From: Populus alba
Taxonomy: Eukaryota; Streptophyta; Magnoliopsida; Malpighiales; Salicaceae
DNA length: 64,000 nt
Reading direction: 5' to 3'
NCBI RefSeq assembly: GCF_005239225.2
Contig: NC_133287.1
Coordinates: 15,171,493 to 15,235,492, forward strand
A program made the translations under genes and the position numbers. Below, piece after piece: positions 25,968-37,938 of this stretch; the stretch's first letter is position 1, and each line of letters begins with the position of its first letter. Below the pieces are notes generated by a model that saw nothing but the letters and a program-made list of their open reading frames with translations, searched no databases and was not told the DNA's origin.

Positions 25968-28900
25968 ATGTCAAATAACACATCCCAAGCAGCTTCCTCT
26001 TTAACATCTCCATCTATTCAAGACATATCCTCACCATATTTCCTTCATTCTGATGATCATCCAAATGCCATTCTAGTCTAAAATCTTCTTCATGGTGACA
26101 ATTATCTTACCTCGAAGAGGGCCATGAAAATGGCCTTGAATGCCAAAAACAAATTGGTTTTTATTAACAGTACTCTCTCCAAGCCAACATCTTTTGTAGC
26201 AGAAACTCAACTGTGGGAATGTTGTAGTGACATGGTCTTATCATGGATCCTCAATTCCATTGATAAATCCATTATTAACAATTTAATTTATCATGCCTGC
26301 CTCCTTAATGTGTGGCTCGATCTTGAGGATTGTTTCTCTTAAAGCAACAATCTAAGAATCTTCAAACTAAAGCGTGACATTGCTACTCTCACCTAAGGCT
26401 CTATGACCATTTTTGTATACTTTACAACACTTAAAGGTCATTCGGATGAACTAGCCATGCTCACTCCCATACCACAATGCACTTGTGGCATCTTAATAGA
26501 ATTGAATCACATGCAAGATACTGAACGTGTTTTTCAGTTTTTAATGGGGTTGTATGACTCATATGGTTCAATTTGTAGTCAAGTTTTGGTCATGGATAAT
26601 TTATCTCTTATTAACAAGATATATTCAATATTGCATCAAGAGGAGAAACAACACCTTCTTCATATTTCTAGTATTCCAATCTGCTGCTATGATGGTTCCT
26701 CGTCACCTTTCTTATGTTTTTGATAGTAAGGGGCGAAGGTGTGTCGTCCAAAATGTGATTATTGTGACCGTGATGGTCACTAGAGAGCCCACTGTTATAA
26801 GCTTAATGGGTATCCCAGCAACAGACCTCAATCTCGTGGAACACTTGATAGAATATCTGGTTCGTCAAAGGCAGCAAATAATGTCATTAGTTCTTCAATT
26901 CCAGCTGGTTCATCAAAGACTGAAAATATTGTTATTGGCTCTTCAACCTCTTCTGAGATCACTATCCCTGACCTCACAAGTGATCAATACAATCAACTCT
27001 TGGAATTCTTATCGCTCGCAAACACCAACTTTGCCAACTTTCTAACCGTGAATGGATTATTAATTCAGGAGCTTTAGATAATATGACTTCTAGTTTTTCA
27101 TCTCTTGATAATACTCAACTTCTTAATCAACCATGTCCTATTACACTTCCAAGTGGTGACATTATCTCTATCACTCATACTAGCACATTGCGTATTTCTC
27201 CAGAAATCTCTATTCCTAATGTTTTATATGTACCATCATTTAAATTTAATCTATTGTCCATCAACAAACTCACCAGTACTCTCAGCTATGTTGCTATTTT
27301 TTTTTTTTTTCTGACTTTTGTGTTTTTCAAGACCTATCCACAAGGAAGCTGATTGGAACAGGTGTAGCACGGGATTGACTTTTCCACTACAAACCTTTCT
27401 CTACCTCAGTTTTACATTCTCAACGCATTCCTGACTCTACTCTTTGGCATCAACGACTTGGTCAACCTTCTATTTCAAGTATTCCAACAACCTTAAATAT
27501 TCTAAAATCACATTTTTCTTGTGATGTTTGTGCTAGAGCAAAACACACTCGTTTACCTTTTCTTTTGAATACAAATAAGAGCATATTTTGTTTTAATCAG
27601 ATTTATTATGATATATAAGCTGGTTATCCTACAACTTCACCTTTAGGTGCCCATTATTTTTTAACAATCATGGATGATTACTCACGTATTACATGGGTCT
27701 ATCTTATGCATATGAAATCATAAAATTTTACTTGCTTTATAAATTTTTGTGGAATGGTTAAAAATCAATTTAATTGCACTATTAAGCATGTGTGCACCGA
27801 TAATGGACAAGAGTTTCAATCTAATAAAATCCAAATTTTTTTCATGACCATGACATTCTTCACGAGCGCACATGTGTGGATACACATCAACAAAATGGCA
27901 TTACTGAACGTAAACATCACCACCTTCTTAATGTGGCCCAATGTTTACATTTTCAAGCCAATCTTCCCATTTCTTTTTGAGGTGAATGCATTCTCACAAC
28001 CACTTATTTGATTAACCGCACTCCTTCACCCCACCTTAATCATAAGTCACCTTATGAACTTTTTTTTTTTTAAAAAAAAAACAACCATCATATCCACATT
28101 TACGAGTGTTTGGGTGTTTATGCTATGCCCAAACCACTCACCAAAATCACAATAAATTCTCTCCTCGTGCTCTACAGTGTATTTTCTTAGGCTACCCCAT
28201 CCATCATAAGGCTTATCATGTCTATGATCTTGAACACAAAAAAAAATCTTCATTTCTCGTGATGTTATGTTTGAAGAAAATATTTTCCCTTATCATCTCA
28301 TAGCCCTTGATCCAACACCTTCCCCGGTTCTTCCTCTTCATATCCCTGAAATTCCCTCCTACAATATTTCTGCATAGCCCACTCCATCCTCTTCCCTTCC
28401 CTCCTCACACGAACTCTCTTCAACATCATCTATTCCACTTCTTCCCCCATGACTAAAACGAGCTATAACACGTCCTACTTTCTTGGATGACTATATCTGC
28501 CCTTCTTTACCAAGTCCTCCACGACTTCACAGGTTTCATGCCCTTCCTCAGGTATGGTTCACTGTCTCTCATCTTTCTTTTCTTATCAACGTTTCGCTAA
28601 TAAGCATCTAGCCTTCCTTTTTGCTCTATCTCATCACCCTAATCCCATTCCTATTCCAAAGCTCCTCGTCACCCTTACTAGCGTGATGCCATGGCAGCTG
28701 AAATACAAGTCGTAGTACTAAACTATACTTGGAACCTCCAACCCTTTCCATTTGGCAAAACACCAATTGGCTGCAAGTGGGTGTTCAAAATAAAATTTTG
28801 GGTTGATGGATCCATAGAGCGACACAAAGCTCATTTAGTGGCTAAGGGATATACTCAGGTAGAAGGTTTGGATTATTATGACACTTTGCTCCTGTTGCTA

Positions 28901-30147
28901 AACTCGTTACTGTTAGATGTGTTCTTGTAGTGGTTGTAGCTCGCTATTGACATCCTTTTCAGTTGGATGTCCACAATGCTTTCCCCCATAGCGACCTTGA
29001 TGAGGATGTTTATATGACTCCTCCACCAGGCTATTACAAACAGATGGATACTCGTGTTTGTCATCTTCAGAAATCACTCTATGGCCTCAAGCAAGCCTCT
29101 TATAATTGGTTCTCTAAATTATCCTCTGTTTTACTTGCTGTAGGTTTCACCCAATCACATGCAGATCACTCTCTCTTCACTCGTCTTCAGGGATAGTCCT
29201 TCACTATCATACTTATTTATATTGATGACATCCTTTTGGTAGGAAATGATCTAACTACCATCAACAATTTCAAAGCTATGCTTGCTCAACGTTTTAAGCT
29301 CAAAGACCTCAACCAAGTAAAATACTTCCTTGGCCTAGAAATTGATCGCTCTCCAACTAGCATCTTCCTTAATCAACACAAATATACTCTTGAAATACTT
29401 GCTGATAGCGGTCACATTGGTGCTCGTCCTTCTCCCTCTCCAATGGAACAACATCTCAAGCTTAATAATACTGATGGTGATCTACCTTTTGATCCCAGTC
29501 TTTCTGCCAACTTGTTAGACGTTTGATATATCTTACAATCTCTCGCCTTGACATTGTGTTCCCCGTCAACCTTTTGAGCTAGTTTATGCACCAACCTCGA
29601 CAATCCCATTATAATGTTGTTATTTGTGTTCTTTGTTACATCAAGGCCTCTCTAGGCCTAGGTTTATATTTTCCTACTATCAACACTCTTCAAGTCTTGG
29701 CCTATTTAGATTCATCGCTCCACCACTGGTTTTTTCATTCAGCTTGGCACCAGTCCTATTTCCTGATGCACTAAGAAGTAACATACGGTCTCTCGTTCGT
29801 CTGCTGAAGTTGAATATCGAGCCCTTTCTTCCACTACTTGTGAACTTACATGGCTCAAAACACTTTTACATGATCTTGGTGTCCACCATTCCCAGCCTAT
29901 GCTTCTACATTGTGACAACCAAGTAGCTCTTCACATTGCTCAGAATCTTGTTTTCCATAAACATACCAAACATATAGAAATTGATTATCATGTTGTTCGT
30001 GAAAAGTTAAAAGTTGGCCTTATCTCTACCAAGCACATTCCTAGTCACAGTTAGTTGGCAGATATCTTCACAAAAGCCTTAGGCCGTGAAGCTTTCCAAG
30101 CATTATCACGCAAATTGGGCATTATGGATCTCCATACTCTAACTTGA
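25968..30147 (+). pseudogene. Copia gag-pol polyprotein, broken
   Basis: It starts with ATG (MSNNTSQAASS). A UBN2-type gag covers about 26090-26720. The zinc knuckle is at about 26745-26810. The protease is at about 27050-27290 (WIINSGALDNMTS, with the usual DSGA changed to NSGA). The integrase covers about 27650-28060 (FLTIMDDYSRITWVYLMH, HVCTDNGQEFQSNKIQ, TERKHHHLLN). The reverse transcriptase covers about 28690-29530 ([31 protein letters not shown] near 29220, KYFLGLEIDRSP). RNase H covers about 29800-30120 (LLHCDNQVALHIA, SQLADIFTKALGRE). In-frame stops occur at about 26080, 26341, 27617, 27721, 28929 and 29195, with several frameshifts, so no working polyprotein can be made. Confidence 0.92.
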
Positions 30148-30154
30148 GAGGGAG
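30146..30154 (+). other. Polypurine tract of the copia element
   Basis: GAGAGGGAG lies directly before the 3' LTR start at 30155, the position at which plus-strand DNA synthesis is primed in LTR retrotransposons. Confidence 0.85.
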
Positions 30155-30361
30155 TATAAGCAACATATCTTCACATTCCATATATAGATTATTATACAAT
30201 TATTAGCATATATATTTAGACTTGATCTTTAGAATCATTAGCAGATATTCAGCATTCATTAGCTGATATATAGGATTGTGTTTCCTTCCTTATGTAATAT
30301 ATACCTATTGTAACCATGCAGAAATAATAAGAGAGAACAGAACAATCTCCTCCTCTTTACA
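30155..30361 (+). repeat. 3' LTR of the copia element, 207 bp
   Basis: Direct repeat of 25698-25904, same length, about 18 substitutions by eye. It begins TATAAGCAACATATC and ends CTCTTTACA, followed by the CTTCT target duplication. Confidence 0.93.
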
Positions 30362-30364
30362 CTT

Positions 30365-31193
30365 CTGGCATTGAAAACGATACCTTCTTAGAGAAAAAGC
30401 TAATGCTTTATTCCAGATAATCGATCTCATATGTCTTGCCCAAAAGTGGATCGAATGGCTTGCAATGTCATCCATCGATACATGCATATCTTGATACTAA
30501 GCAAATATTTGTTTAAAGAATAGTAAAGTGCGAGAGGGTGATGGGTTTAAGATTCTTCCAATAAAACTAAAAATCTGTACATTTAGGCACTGAGAAGAAA
30601 GACTTCCATCAACACTGGAAATGGTGCAGAATAGAAATAACAAAACAGAGTTCCATGACTCCATTAGGCTTTAGGACCACACTTCCACAATCAAGCACAG
30701 AGACTTTGCAGCAACAACATTTTGATTGATATATAGTAGTTCACCCTAGTACTGCAGCTACGTATAACTACAAAATCTCCTTAGTTTCTTCTAGAATTCA
30801 ACACGAGTATTTCAAATCCTTAAAACATTTCTGTAAAGAATAGATGGGCTCATTGAAATAAACTAGAAGATGTATTCTACTAAGGTCTTTCCCGATATTA
30901 TCTTTAATCATCAACCAAAGACTACCCCCTCCTCTTTTTTGACCGTGTCAGGCAGTTTCAAGGATAGTTACATCCAATAGATTTAATGCAGGAATCCATG
31001 CCATCTTCAATATCAGGAAGCCTTTTAACATCATCGTATCAGAATCATATGGTATTTTACAGAACTCAGATTCAGCACTTCTAAATGAATTTGATGAAAG
31101 AAAATCTTGAGTGTCAAGGAATTCATTGACATCCTCATTTGTCATGAATCTCGTGATCATCATCTGAGCCACCCACACTTCCCTTTGACATAT
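30365..31193 (-). pseudogene. Oxysterol-binding-protein-related protein (ORP) pseudogene fragment
   Basis: Minus-strand translation in shifting frames gives MSKGSVGGSDDDHE (31190-31150), NEDVNEFLDTQDFLSSNSF, then MDSCIKSIGCNYP. Next come [13 protein letters not shown] and [13 protein letters not shown] (30950-30880), then [19 protein letters not shown] (about 30865-30795). After an intron-like gap, GYACIDG and CKPFDPLLGKTYEIDYLE follow (30505-30420). This is the order of the linker and first part of the sterol-binding domain in plant ORP1/ORP2-type proteins, which move lipids between membranes. An acceptor (TTTTCATAG) precedes the first part and a donor (AAG|GTATCG) follows the last. Frameshifts, in-frame stops and missing exons mark it as dead. 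The copia element at 25698-30361 sits in the next intron. The downstream part is not recognisable. Confidence 0.75.
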
Positions 31194-31200
31194 ATTCTAT

Positions 31201-31796
31201 GAAAAGAGGGGGAAAAAAGAAGAAGAGGTTAAAATGGATGATCACAATTTAAAAGGAAAATGGAGTAAGAGGATAGATGATGGGAATGAAGGGCAACTTT
31301 GAAAATTGATATTTATTTATTTATTAAATTTTAATGCTTTAAAATTATTCTAAATTATGTTATTTAGGAATATTAGCATTTATTAGTTAAATTAGGATTT
31401 GGGTTTCCTTGTTGAATTAAAACTTATGTTTTTTTTTCTTGTTCAGTTTAGTGCATGTAAATAATTATCTAATTTTATTTTTGTTTAAAACTACATTAAT
31501 TTATTTCAAAATTATTTTAAAAAACATATTTATTTTATATATATTTTTTATCTTAGTTTCTTTAATCAAACATGTTTTTTTTTTTTGTATTTATTTCTCC
31601 GTATATCTATCCGTTTGAATTGAAAAATATACAATGGAGTCGATGAAACATTAACAAGTGGATGAATATGGCTGCTAGCATGGCAATGAACTTAGGAATT
31701 TTGAAGCACAAAACTCCAAATCAGGCTACACTAACATGCCACACAAGAATTTATCAGAAAAACAAATGGAGTATCAAATTTAACCCTGCCATTTAC
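31201..31796. other. AT-rich spacer between the ORP remnant and the LINE
   Basis: No gene or structured repeat was recognised. It may include upstream intron sequence of the ORP remnant. The DNA flanking the LINE (about 31640-31811 joined to 35940 onward) is a little less AT-rich, but I could not identify it. Confidence 0.35.
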
Positions 31797-31811
31797 AAAC
31801 AACACCCATAA
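31797..31811. repeat. LINE target-site duplication, left copy (15 bp)
   Basis: AAACAACACCCATAA is repeated at 35925-35939, right after the A-rich end of the LINE. The A side may be shared with the poly(A) tail, so the true length is 12-15 bp. Confidence 0.88.
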
Positions 31812-34800
31812 CAGTGTTGTAGGGGACTTCAATGAAACACTCTCCCCATCAGATAGAAAAGGTAGCTCTAGAATCTCATCCTCCATGATAAGCTTTAAGA
31901 AGTGTATTGACATTTGTGATCTTGTTGAACTTCTGTTAAATGGGAAAAAGTTTACATGGTCTAGAGGAAATGTTGCGAGTTGTATTGATAGAATGTTTGT
32001 GTCGAGCGATTGGCTTCAGCCTTTTCCATCATCTACTCTGTATAGACTCCCAAAGAAGTTCTTAGATCACAGACCACTACATATGCTGGTAGACTCTATG
32101 AACTGGGGACCAAAGCCTTTCCGGTTTATGAATTACTGGTGGCTAAATTTTGATTTCAGAAAGATGGTACAGAGCTACTAGAATATAACCTCGGTTACAA
32201 ACTATGGTAAAAGGAGTATGGCCGCAACTCTAAAGTTATTGAAAGATAGATACAAGCAATGGAGCAAAGATGTCGTAGGCAACACTTCCAGTAAGATCAA
32301 AGCTCTAAAACTTGAAGCAGACATCCTAGATTTTCAAAAAAAGATCAGAGACTTATCAGTTGATAAATTAACCCAAAGCAACACCATTTCCTTTTGTCTT
32401 AGAACTTTGTATAGAATGCAAGAGTTCGCTTGGCATCAAAAGTCAAGAGTTCAGTGGTGTAAACTAGGAGATATAAACACCCATTTCTTCCACTTGTCTG
32501 CTACAACACGACAGAAAAAGAATTAGATTTTCTCCTTGGATGTTGATGGAACAACTCTGATAGTGGTGTAAACTAGGAGATAGAAACACCCATTTCTTCC
32601 ACTTGTCTGCTACAACAAGACAGAAAAAGAATTAGATTTTCTCCTTGGATGTTGATGGAACAACTCTGATGAAACCCTTTGATGTGAAGATAGCTGTCTT
32701 TAATTTTTTTAGCAAGCTATACTCTTATATTGATAGACCTAGAGCCTCCTACAATAATCTGGATTTCCTAAAGCTTCAGCCCTCGTCCTTGACTACTTTA
32801 TAAATGAGATCAGAATTGCTGTTTGGGATTATGAAGGAAACAAAGCTCTAGGCCCCGATGGCATCAATTTCTTCTTCATCAAGAAAGCATGGAACAGCAT
32901 AGGCGAGGATATTGTTCAAATGGTGGATGAAGTTTGTCGAACTAACCTTCTTCCTCCAGGCATCAATAGCTCTTTTCTTACCCTTATCCCAAAGTTAAAA
33001 GGAGTTAATAAGTTGAAGGATTTTAAGCCTATTAGCTTGGTGGGCAGCTTATAAAAGATCATTTCGAAGCTGCTAGCATCCAGAGTGAAATAGGTTATGT
33101 CAGAAGTCATTAGTGATCACCAAAATGCTTTCATTAAAGGAAGGAAAATTTTAGACAGTGTTTTGATTGCCAATAAGGCAATTAACTTCATAAAGAAGAG
33201 AAAGGGAAAAGGATATCTCTTCAAACTAGACTTCCACAAAGCATTTGATTTAGTTTTATGGGACTATATTAATGAAGTCATAGCTAGTATGGGTTTTGGT
33301 AGTAGATGGCGAGGCTGGATCATGCAATGTATATCAACAATAAAGATGTATGTGCTGGTAAATGGTTCCCCCATAAAGGAATTCAAGTTGGAAAAAGGGC
33401 TACGTCAAGGAGACCCTATTTCTTCTTTTCTCTTCAACATTGTAGTGCAGGAGTTGAGTTGTATGCTACAATGAGGTTGTGACTTAGGGCTGATTGAGGG
33501 AGTGAGCATCGGGCATGATGGTTTTGCTTTATCTCATCTACAGTTTGCGGACGACACACTTATTTTCAGCTCAGCCTCTTTAGTAAACATGCAAAATGTT
33601 AAGTGCACACTCTTGTGCTTTGAGCTCATGTCGAGTTTGAAAGTTAACTTCTTTAAAAGTAGTATCTTTGGTATGGGTATAGAAGATCATATGTGACTAC
33701 ACTACTCAGATTCTTCGTTGTAAACAAATGGCACCTCCTTTTCAAATATCTTGGCCTCCTCATTGGTGCAAATTCGTGTAGGTCTTTGATGTGGAATCCT
33801 ATCATTCATAATATCAACTTTAGGCTAGCTTCATGGAAATGCAAGCTCTTATCGATAGGTGGAAGGTTGTGCTTAATCAAATCTGTTCTTAGTAACTTGC
33901 CTATTTACTTTCTCTTTTTGTTTCCTATACCTGTGGCTATAGCAACAGAAATTGAAAAGAAGTTCATATCCTTTTTGTGGTCAGGAAAAGAGGAAAGCAA
34001 GAAACTATGCAATGTTGGCTGGTCAACTATTTCTCTACCAAAAAGTGCTGGTGGTCTTGGGATTGGATCTATGAGGAATAAAAACAAAGATCTATTGTTC
34101 AAATGGCTATGGAGGTATGACTTAGAGGAGTCGAGCATGTGGAAGGATGTGATTAAAAGCATTTACAATACTAAATACTTCAACCTTATTCCGTAGGATC
34201 ATATTTCAGGTATTGGAAGCACATAGTCTCGGATTATTAATCATTGTGTTAAAGATACTAGATTGTGGGATATTGTGAATAATCAAACTATGATGCTAGT
34301 TGGCAATGGGAAAAGGATTAAGTTTTGGCTTGATGACTGGACATATAATGGCAGCTTGGCAGATCAGTTTCCTGCACTATTTCAATTATCCAACAATAAA
34401 GAAGCCAACCTTGACAAGATAGGAATGTGGGACGGTTATGTGTGATGTTGGTTTTTCTCTTGGACTAGAGTTTTGCGAGGAAGGAATACTGGAAGTCTTG
34501 CTAAAATGAATGCTATTCTTTTGAGGGTGTAATTGGACAAAGAAAGATTCTCGGTTAAATCTCTCTATAGGCTTTTAAATCCCAATCCCCCATTGAACAC
34601 TATCTTCTTCTTTACTGAGATTTAGAGAGGAATCATCCCCCCTAAAGTAGAGGTCTTTTGCTAGATAGCTATCATCAACAAAATCAACACTCGTGGCATG
34701 TTGGTTAGAAGAGGCATCTTGGATACCTCAGCTGCTAACTACCCTATCTGCTTATTTGAGGAAGAAACGGTTTACCATCTCCTTATCCATTGCTATAAGC

Positions 34801-35924
34801 ATTGGCTCTTCTGGTCCAAAATCATTAAATGGTGGGGCTTAGCTTGGTGTTGCCCAAGGAACTTGGCAAACCTTTTCTCTTAGTGGGACTCTTTGGTATA
34901 TGACAAATTTCAAAAAAAAGAATGGGTGATGTTGTTCTTCCTAGTGGCATGGTCTATTTGGCTTCTCCGCAATGATGTGATATTTAAACAGAAGATCCTA
35001 AACTATGATACTCTGTTCCTCCTTACTATTACTCGGCTTTGCTTATGGATAAAGGCTATAGAACTTGATTTTCCCTTCTTCTCTTCAGATTTGCTAAGAT
35101 CCATAGAAGGTTTGATTCAATGGACTAATACTCAAACTTTAAGGACTGGTGTTATATGGTCTCCCCCTATGACTAATAGCTTTAAATGGAATGTTGATGG
35201 ATTCTCTATCGAAAAGCTTGGCCCCTCCGGAATAGGTGGTGTTTTGCGGAATCACCATGGAATACTTCTAGGTATTTTTTCTTTGTTGGTTGGGATCTTA
35301 GACTCCAATGTAGCTGAGTTGAGAGCGGTTGTCAAAGCTATCAAATTATCAGCCTCTAATTGCTTCCTACATCATAAACATATTATTATTGAATCTGATT
35401 TTGCCAATGTCATTAGCTGGATGAATAACCCTTATAATAGGCCTTGACTTCATCATAAATTCTTCTCTTATTGTGAGAGTAATCACGGTAGCTTCAAAAG
35501 GCTAGCTTTATGTTTTGATTCAATCATCTACACTCACTCTTACTGTAAATGTAATCACATGGCAGACCACCTCGCTAAACAAGGAGTGCATAGAATATCT
35601 TATTTTGTTGCTCATTTAGATAATATGTGGGTACTATGTTCTCCTTTGGAGCTTGTGCTCTTTAGGGAAATGATTTGGTTCCTATGCAAGGATCAAGATT
35701 CAGCTTTTTGTTGACGACTAGATGGTGGAAAGAAACGAAATTGATTGGTGTGATATGTTACTCAAAGGAAGGATCTTCAGAGGTGCTCCATTGTCCATAA
35801 CTGCTCTAAAGCTTAGGTTTCTATATTTAGATGGTTAGTACTTCGACTTTTCTTTACTGTGTAATGTGATGACAGAACACACTTACATTCTAATTAATTA
35901 TATCAACTTTTTTTTTTAAAAAAA
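31812..35924 (+). mobile_element. 5'-truncated L1-type LINE retrotransposon, inactive
   Basis: It begins inside the endonuclease domain (VVGDFNETLSPSDRKG, then SCIDRMFVSSDWL and LDHRPLHMLV, to about 32180). The reverse transcriptase covers about 32815-33700 (GPDGINFFFIKKAW, FKLDFHKAFDLVLWDYI, GLRQGDPISSFLF, and the active-site box LQFADDTLIF near 33550). The zf-RVT region lies at about 34620-34890, and a C-terminal RNase H at about 35170-35620 (WNVDGFSIEKLGPSGIGGVLRN, IESDFANVISWM, CNHMADHLAKQG). In-frame stops (for example 33052, 33092, 33472) and an internal duplication make it dead. It ends in a T/A run and is flanked by a 15-bp target duplication. The 5' truncation is the usual result of incomplete target-primed reverse transcription. 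Confidence 0.95.
32453..32670 (+). repeat. 109-bp tandem duplication inside the LINE
   Basis: Units 32453-32561 and 32562-32670 start AGTGGTGTAAACTAGGAGAT and differ at only about two positions. Because 109 is not a multiple of three, the duplication shifts the frame. It happened after, or shortly before, the element died. The near-identity suggests it is recent. Confidence 0.95.
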
Positions 35925-35939
35925 AAACAACACCCATAA
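35925..35939. repeat. LINE target-site duplication, right copy (15 bp)
   Basis: AAACAACACCCATAA follows the A-rich tail and matches 31797-31811. Confidence 0.88.
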
Positions 35940-36184
35940 AAGTGCGATACATGACTGATGAGAATCATATTAGGCTGCTAAAAAATGCCTTGAATAGAGT
36001 TAAAAGGCGAAGGAAAAAGCAAGGAAATAGCTAGTAGCTATAAGTAAGCAATAAGGGGGAGTTTTCCAGATGGAAGAATATTACAAGGAATAGGAGAAGA
36101 GAAGTTCAGAAATAAGAGGCATTCTATATGGCAAAAGCACCCCTAAAACCAGCCCTTCAGCCAGCCAGGCTCAAGTTCCTGAGT

Positions 36185-36415
36185 CGAGTCTGTGTTCTGA
36201 TTTGTGTTAACTATCTTAGGATTAGATTAAGATTATCTTATTTATTTAATTATCAGCAATCAGAATCCTTCTTCTTAGCCTAGGATAGAAGTCTATATAA
36301 ATAGCAAGGATGTATGGAACATTCATTCAAGTAATAAGAAATTATCAAACACCTTTTAGAACTTTCTAAAGCTGTTTTTCTCTCTTTTCTTGACTTATAT
36401 CATCAATGATATATA
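36185..36415 (+). repeat. Possible solo LTR of a copia-like element
   Basis: The stretch runs from TGTGTTCTGATTTGTG to TTATATCATCA. It has a TATA box (CTATATAAATAGC, 36292-36304) and downstream sequence that looks like a short LTR with R/U5. I found no matching partner or clear target duplication, so this is a guess from style. Confidence 0.25.
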
Positions 36416-36419
36416 ACAT

Positions 36420-36699
36420 ATATTTTCAGAATGAAGGAAATCATAACTAGGCAATGCTAAAAATCGCCAAATAAAATCTAATTATAATAAATCGATAGTC
36501 CAGTACCAAAATATTACTTCTTCCCATTTCATTAGCTCTGATAAAACAAAGAAACATGCATTACTTCCTCATGACTTGTGTTGAATTTAAAATTTATTAT
36601 TATCTTTTTGTCCAATCATTATATATTTTAGAAGCATCCCACATAATTTTCCAGCAAAAAGCTTTGACGGTTCAATTGCATAATAGAAACAACAGATGT
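36420..36699. other. Spacer, no feature seen
   Basis: AT-rich intergenic DNA between the LTR-like block and the SINE. Nothing recognisable. Confidence 0.4.
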
Positions 36700-36903
36700 T
36701 AGTCATGAATACCAATAAAATGTTGGTCTAACGGTTAAGTCACTGCTATATCCTTGTAAAGCTGAGAGCATAAGTTTGATCTCTATGAAGCGCATTTATT
36801 GGGAGAGACAGTCATGAACCATGAATATAACTAGTCTCACCCTTTTAAAACGATGTAAAGGATACCCGAATAATAATATAATATAAAAATACTAGTCATG
36901 AAT
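36700..36903. repeat. 11-bp target duplication pair flanking the SINE
   Basis: TAGTCATGAAT occurs at 36700-36710 and again at 36893-36903, exactly bounding the tRNA-like element. Confidence 0.8.
36711..36892 (+). mobile_element. tRNA-like SINE with target-site duplication
   Basis: A 182-bp element is bounded by an 11-bp direct repeat, TAGTCATGAAT (36700-36710 and 36893-36903). Near its 5' end it has a polymerase III A-box-like sequence (TGGTCTAACGG, 36722-36732). About 40 bp later is a B-box-like sequence (AAGTTTGATCTC, compare GGTTCGATCCC). The 3' end is an ATAAT-rich tail. This layout is that of a plant tRNA-derived SINE, and Salicaceae SINEs have such heads. The family name cannot be fixed without a search. 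Confidence 0.75.
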
Positions 36904-37938
36904 TCAAATTTCAATTAACATAGAAGGATTAAAGTAATCACAAATTAGTCATATTTTTGTTATTTCCGTAATCAACTATTAAATCTATCAACGTTAACCA
37001 CATCAAATAGGTTGTTTCACATTCTAACAGACAAACACTAGGTTCCATCCAAGGTTTAGTGCCTGCTTGGGACCGACCACAATATTGGAAAATAACTAAT
37101 AAATATATAATCATATTCCAATCTAAGATAGCTGCTAAAACCCAGAACTTCTAAACTCAGAGACCTAATTAAGCCATGTTGAGTTGCTGACTTCAACGTT
37201 GTTTCTGCCACATGTAAAGTCTCTTAAATGTAAACTTTTTTTCTCCATTTCCTTGTAGGAAACTTCTTCTTTCTTCCTGTCGATTTGCCTCAAGAAAACC
37301 GCCTCTGGTTGCTGATTTATAGCTTCTTGAATTTCTACTGCTATCCATCTTGGTTGTTGTTGATTTATATATGGTTTCCCTAGGTCTCGTCAATGTCTCT
37401 TAACATGTGTGGATTTAAGAAAAATATAATGTTTTGTATATAATTAGTGAGATAATGTTTTTTATACACCATTGCTTTATAATTAAAGGAATTGTGTGCT
37501 TTTTTTTTTTTTTTTGTCATCAAGGTTCAAATATTAAAAAATAATAATAGTTTTTTGTCGTTTTTTTTTTTTTTTTTAAATTGACATATATGGAGTATAT
37601 ATACGCAATCTATCTTTCTCAGAACTACAAAAATAAACTTAATTTTTGTGAGCCAAATTGAATCGGTATCACCTAGCTATATTACCTTCCTATTCATAAA
37701 AAAAAATAAGATAGTAAAATTGTACTCGAGAAAACAAGAAGAAAAGATTCCCAACAGGGTTTTGGCCATAAAATTAAATATAGCAGGTCCATAATATTAT
37801 CATCACAGAGAGGACACCATTATTCTGAGTGCTAAATCCAGTGGCATCTCTAAAGCAAGACCTCATAAAGAAATACCAAGTTACATGCATATGAAATTCA
37901 TGGAAGGCTTATGGGCAGTGACATCTCCCAAATCCTCA
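36904..37938. other. Intergenic DNA downstream of the flavonol synthase gene
   Basis: Mostly AT-rich. A less AT-rich part at about 37190-37400 holds a minus-strand frame, rich in Arg, Ser and Lys, that I do not recognise. I see no family match or promoter, so I do not call it a gene. The end near 37938 holds the 3' untranslated region of the flavonol synthase gene. Confidence 0.35.

Larger units (their letters stand above)
25698..30361 (+). mobile_element. Complete but inactive Ty1/copia LTR retrotransposon
   Basis: The element is bounded by two 207-bp LTRs in direct orientation. It carries a primer-binding site for initiator-Met tRNA just inside the 5' LTR and a purine tract just before the 3' LTR. 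The 5-bp flank CTTCT is repeated at 25693-25697 and 30362-30366. By eye the LTRs differ at about 18 of 207 positions, so the insertion is old. The interior has the copia order gag, protease, integrase, reverse transcriptase, RNase H, but with several stops and frameshifts. It sits inside what looks like an intron of the ORP pseudogene, in the opposite orientation to that gene. Confidence 0.95.

Noticed and set aside
31640..36050. DNA on both sides of the LINE considered as an interrupted host gene
   Set aside because: Joining the flanks across the target duplication gives short frames with stops and no recognisable protein. It may be intron of the ORP remnant, but I cannot show it.
37193..37393. 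Minus-strand frame with an Arg/Ser/Lys-rich peptide
   Set aside because: No recognised family, no promoter signal, and A-rich codons explain the composition. Noted only as intergenic content.
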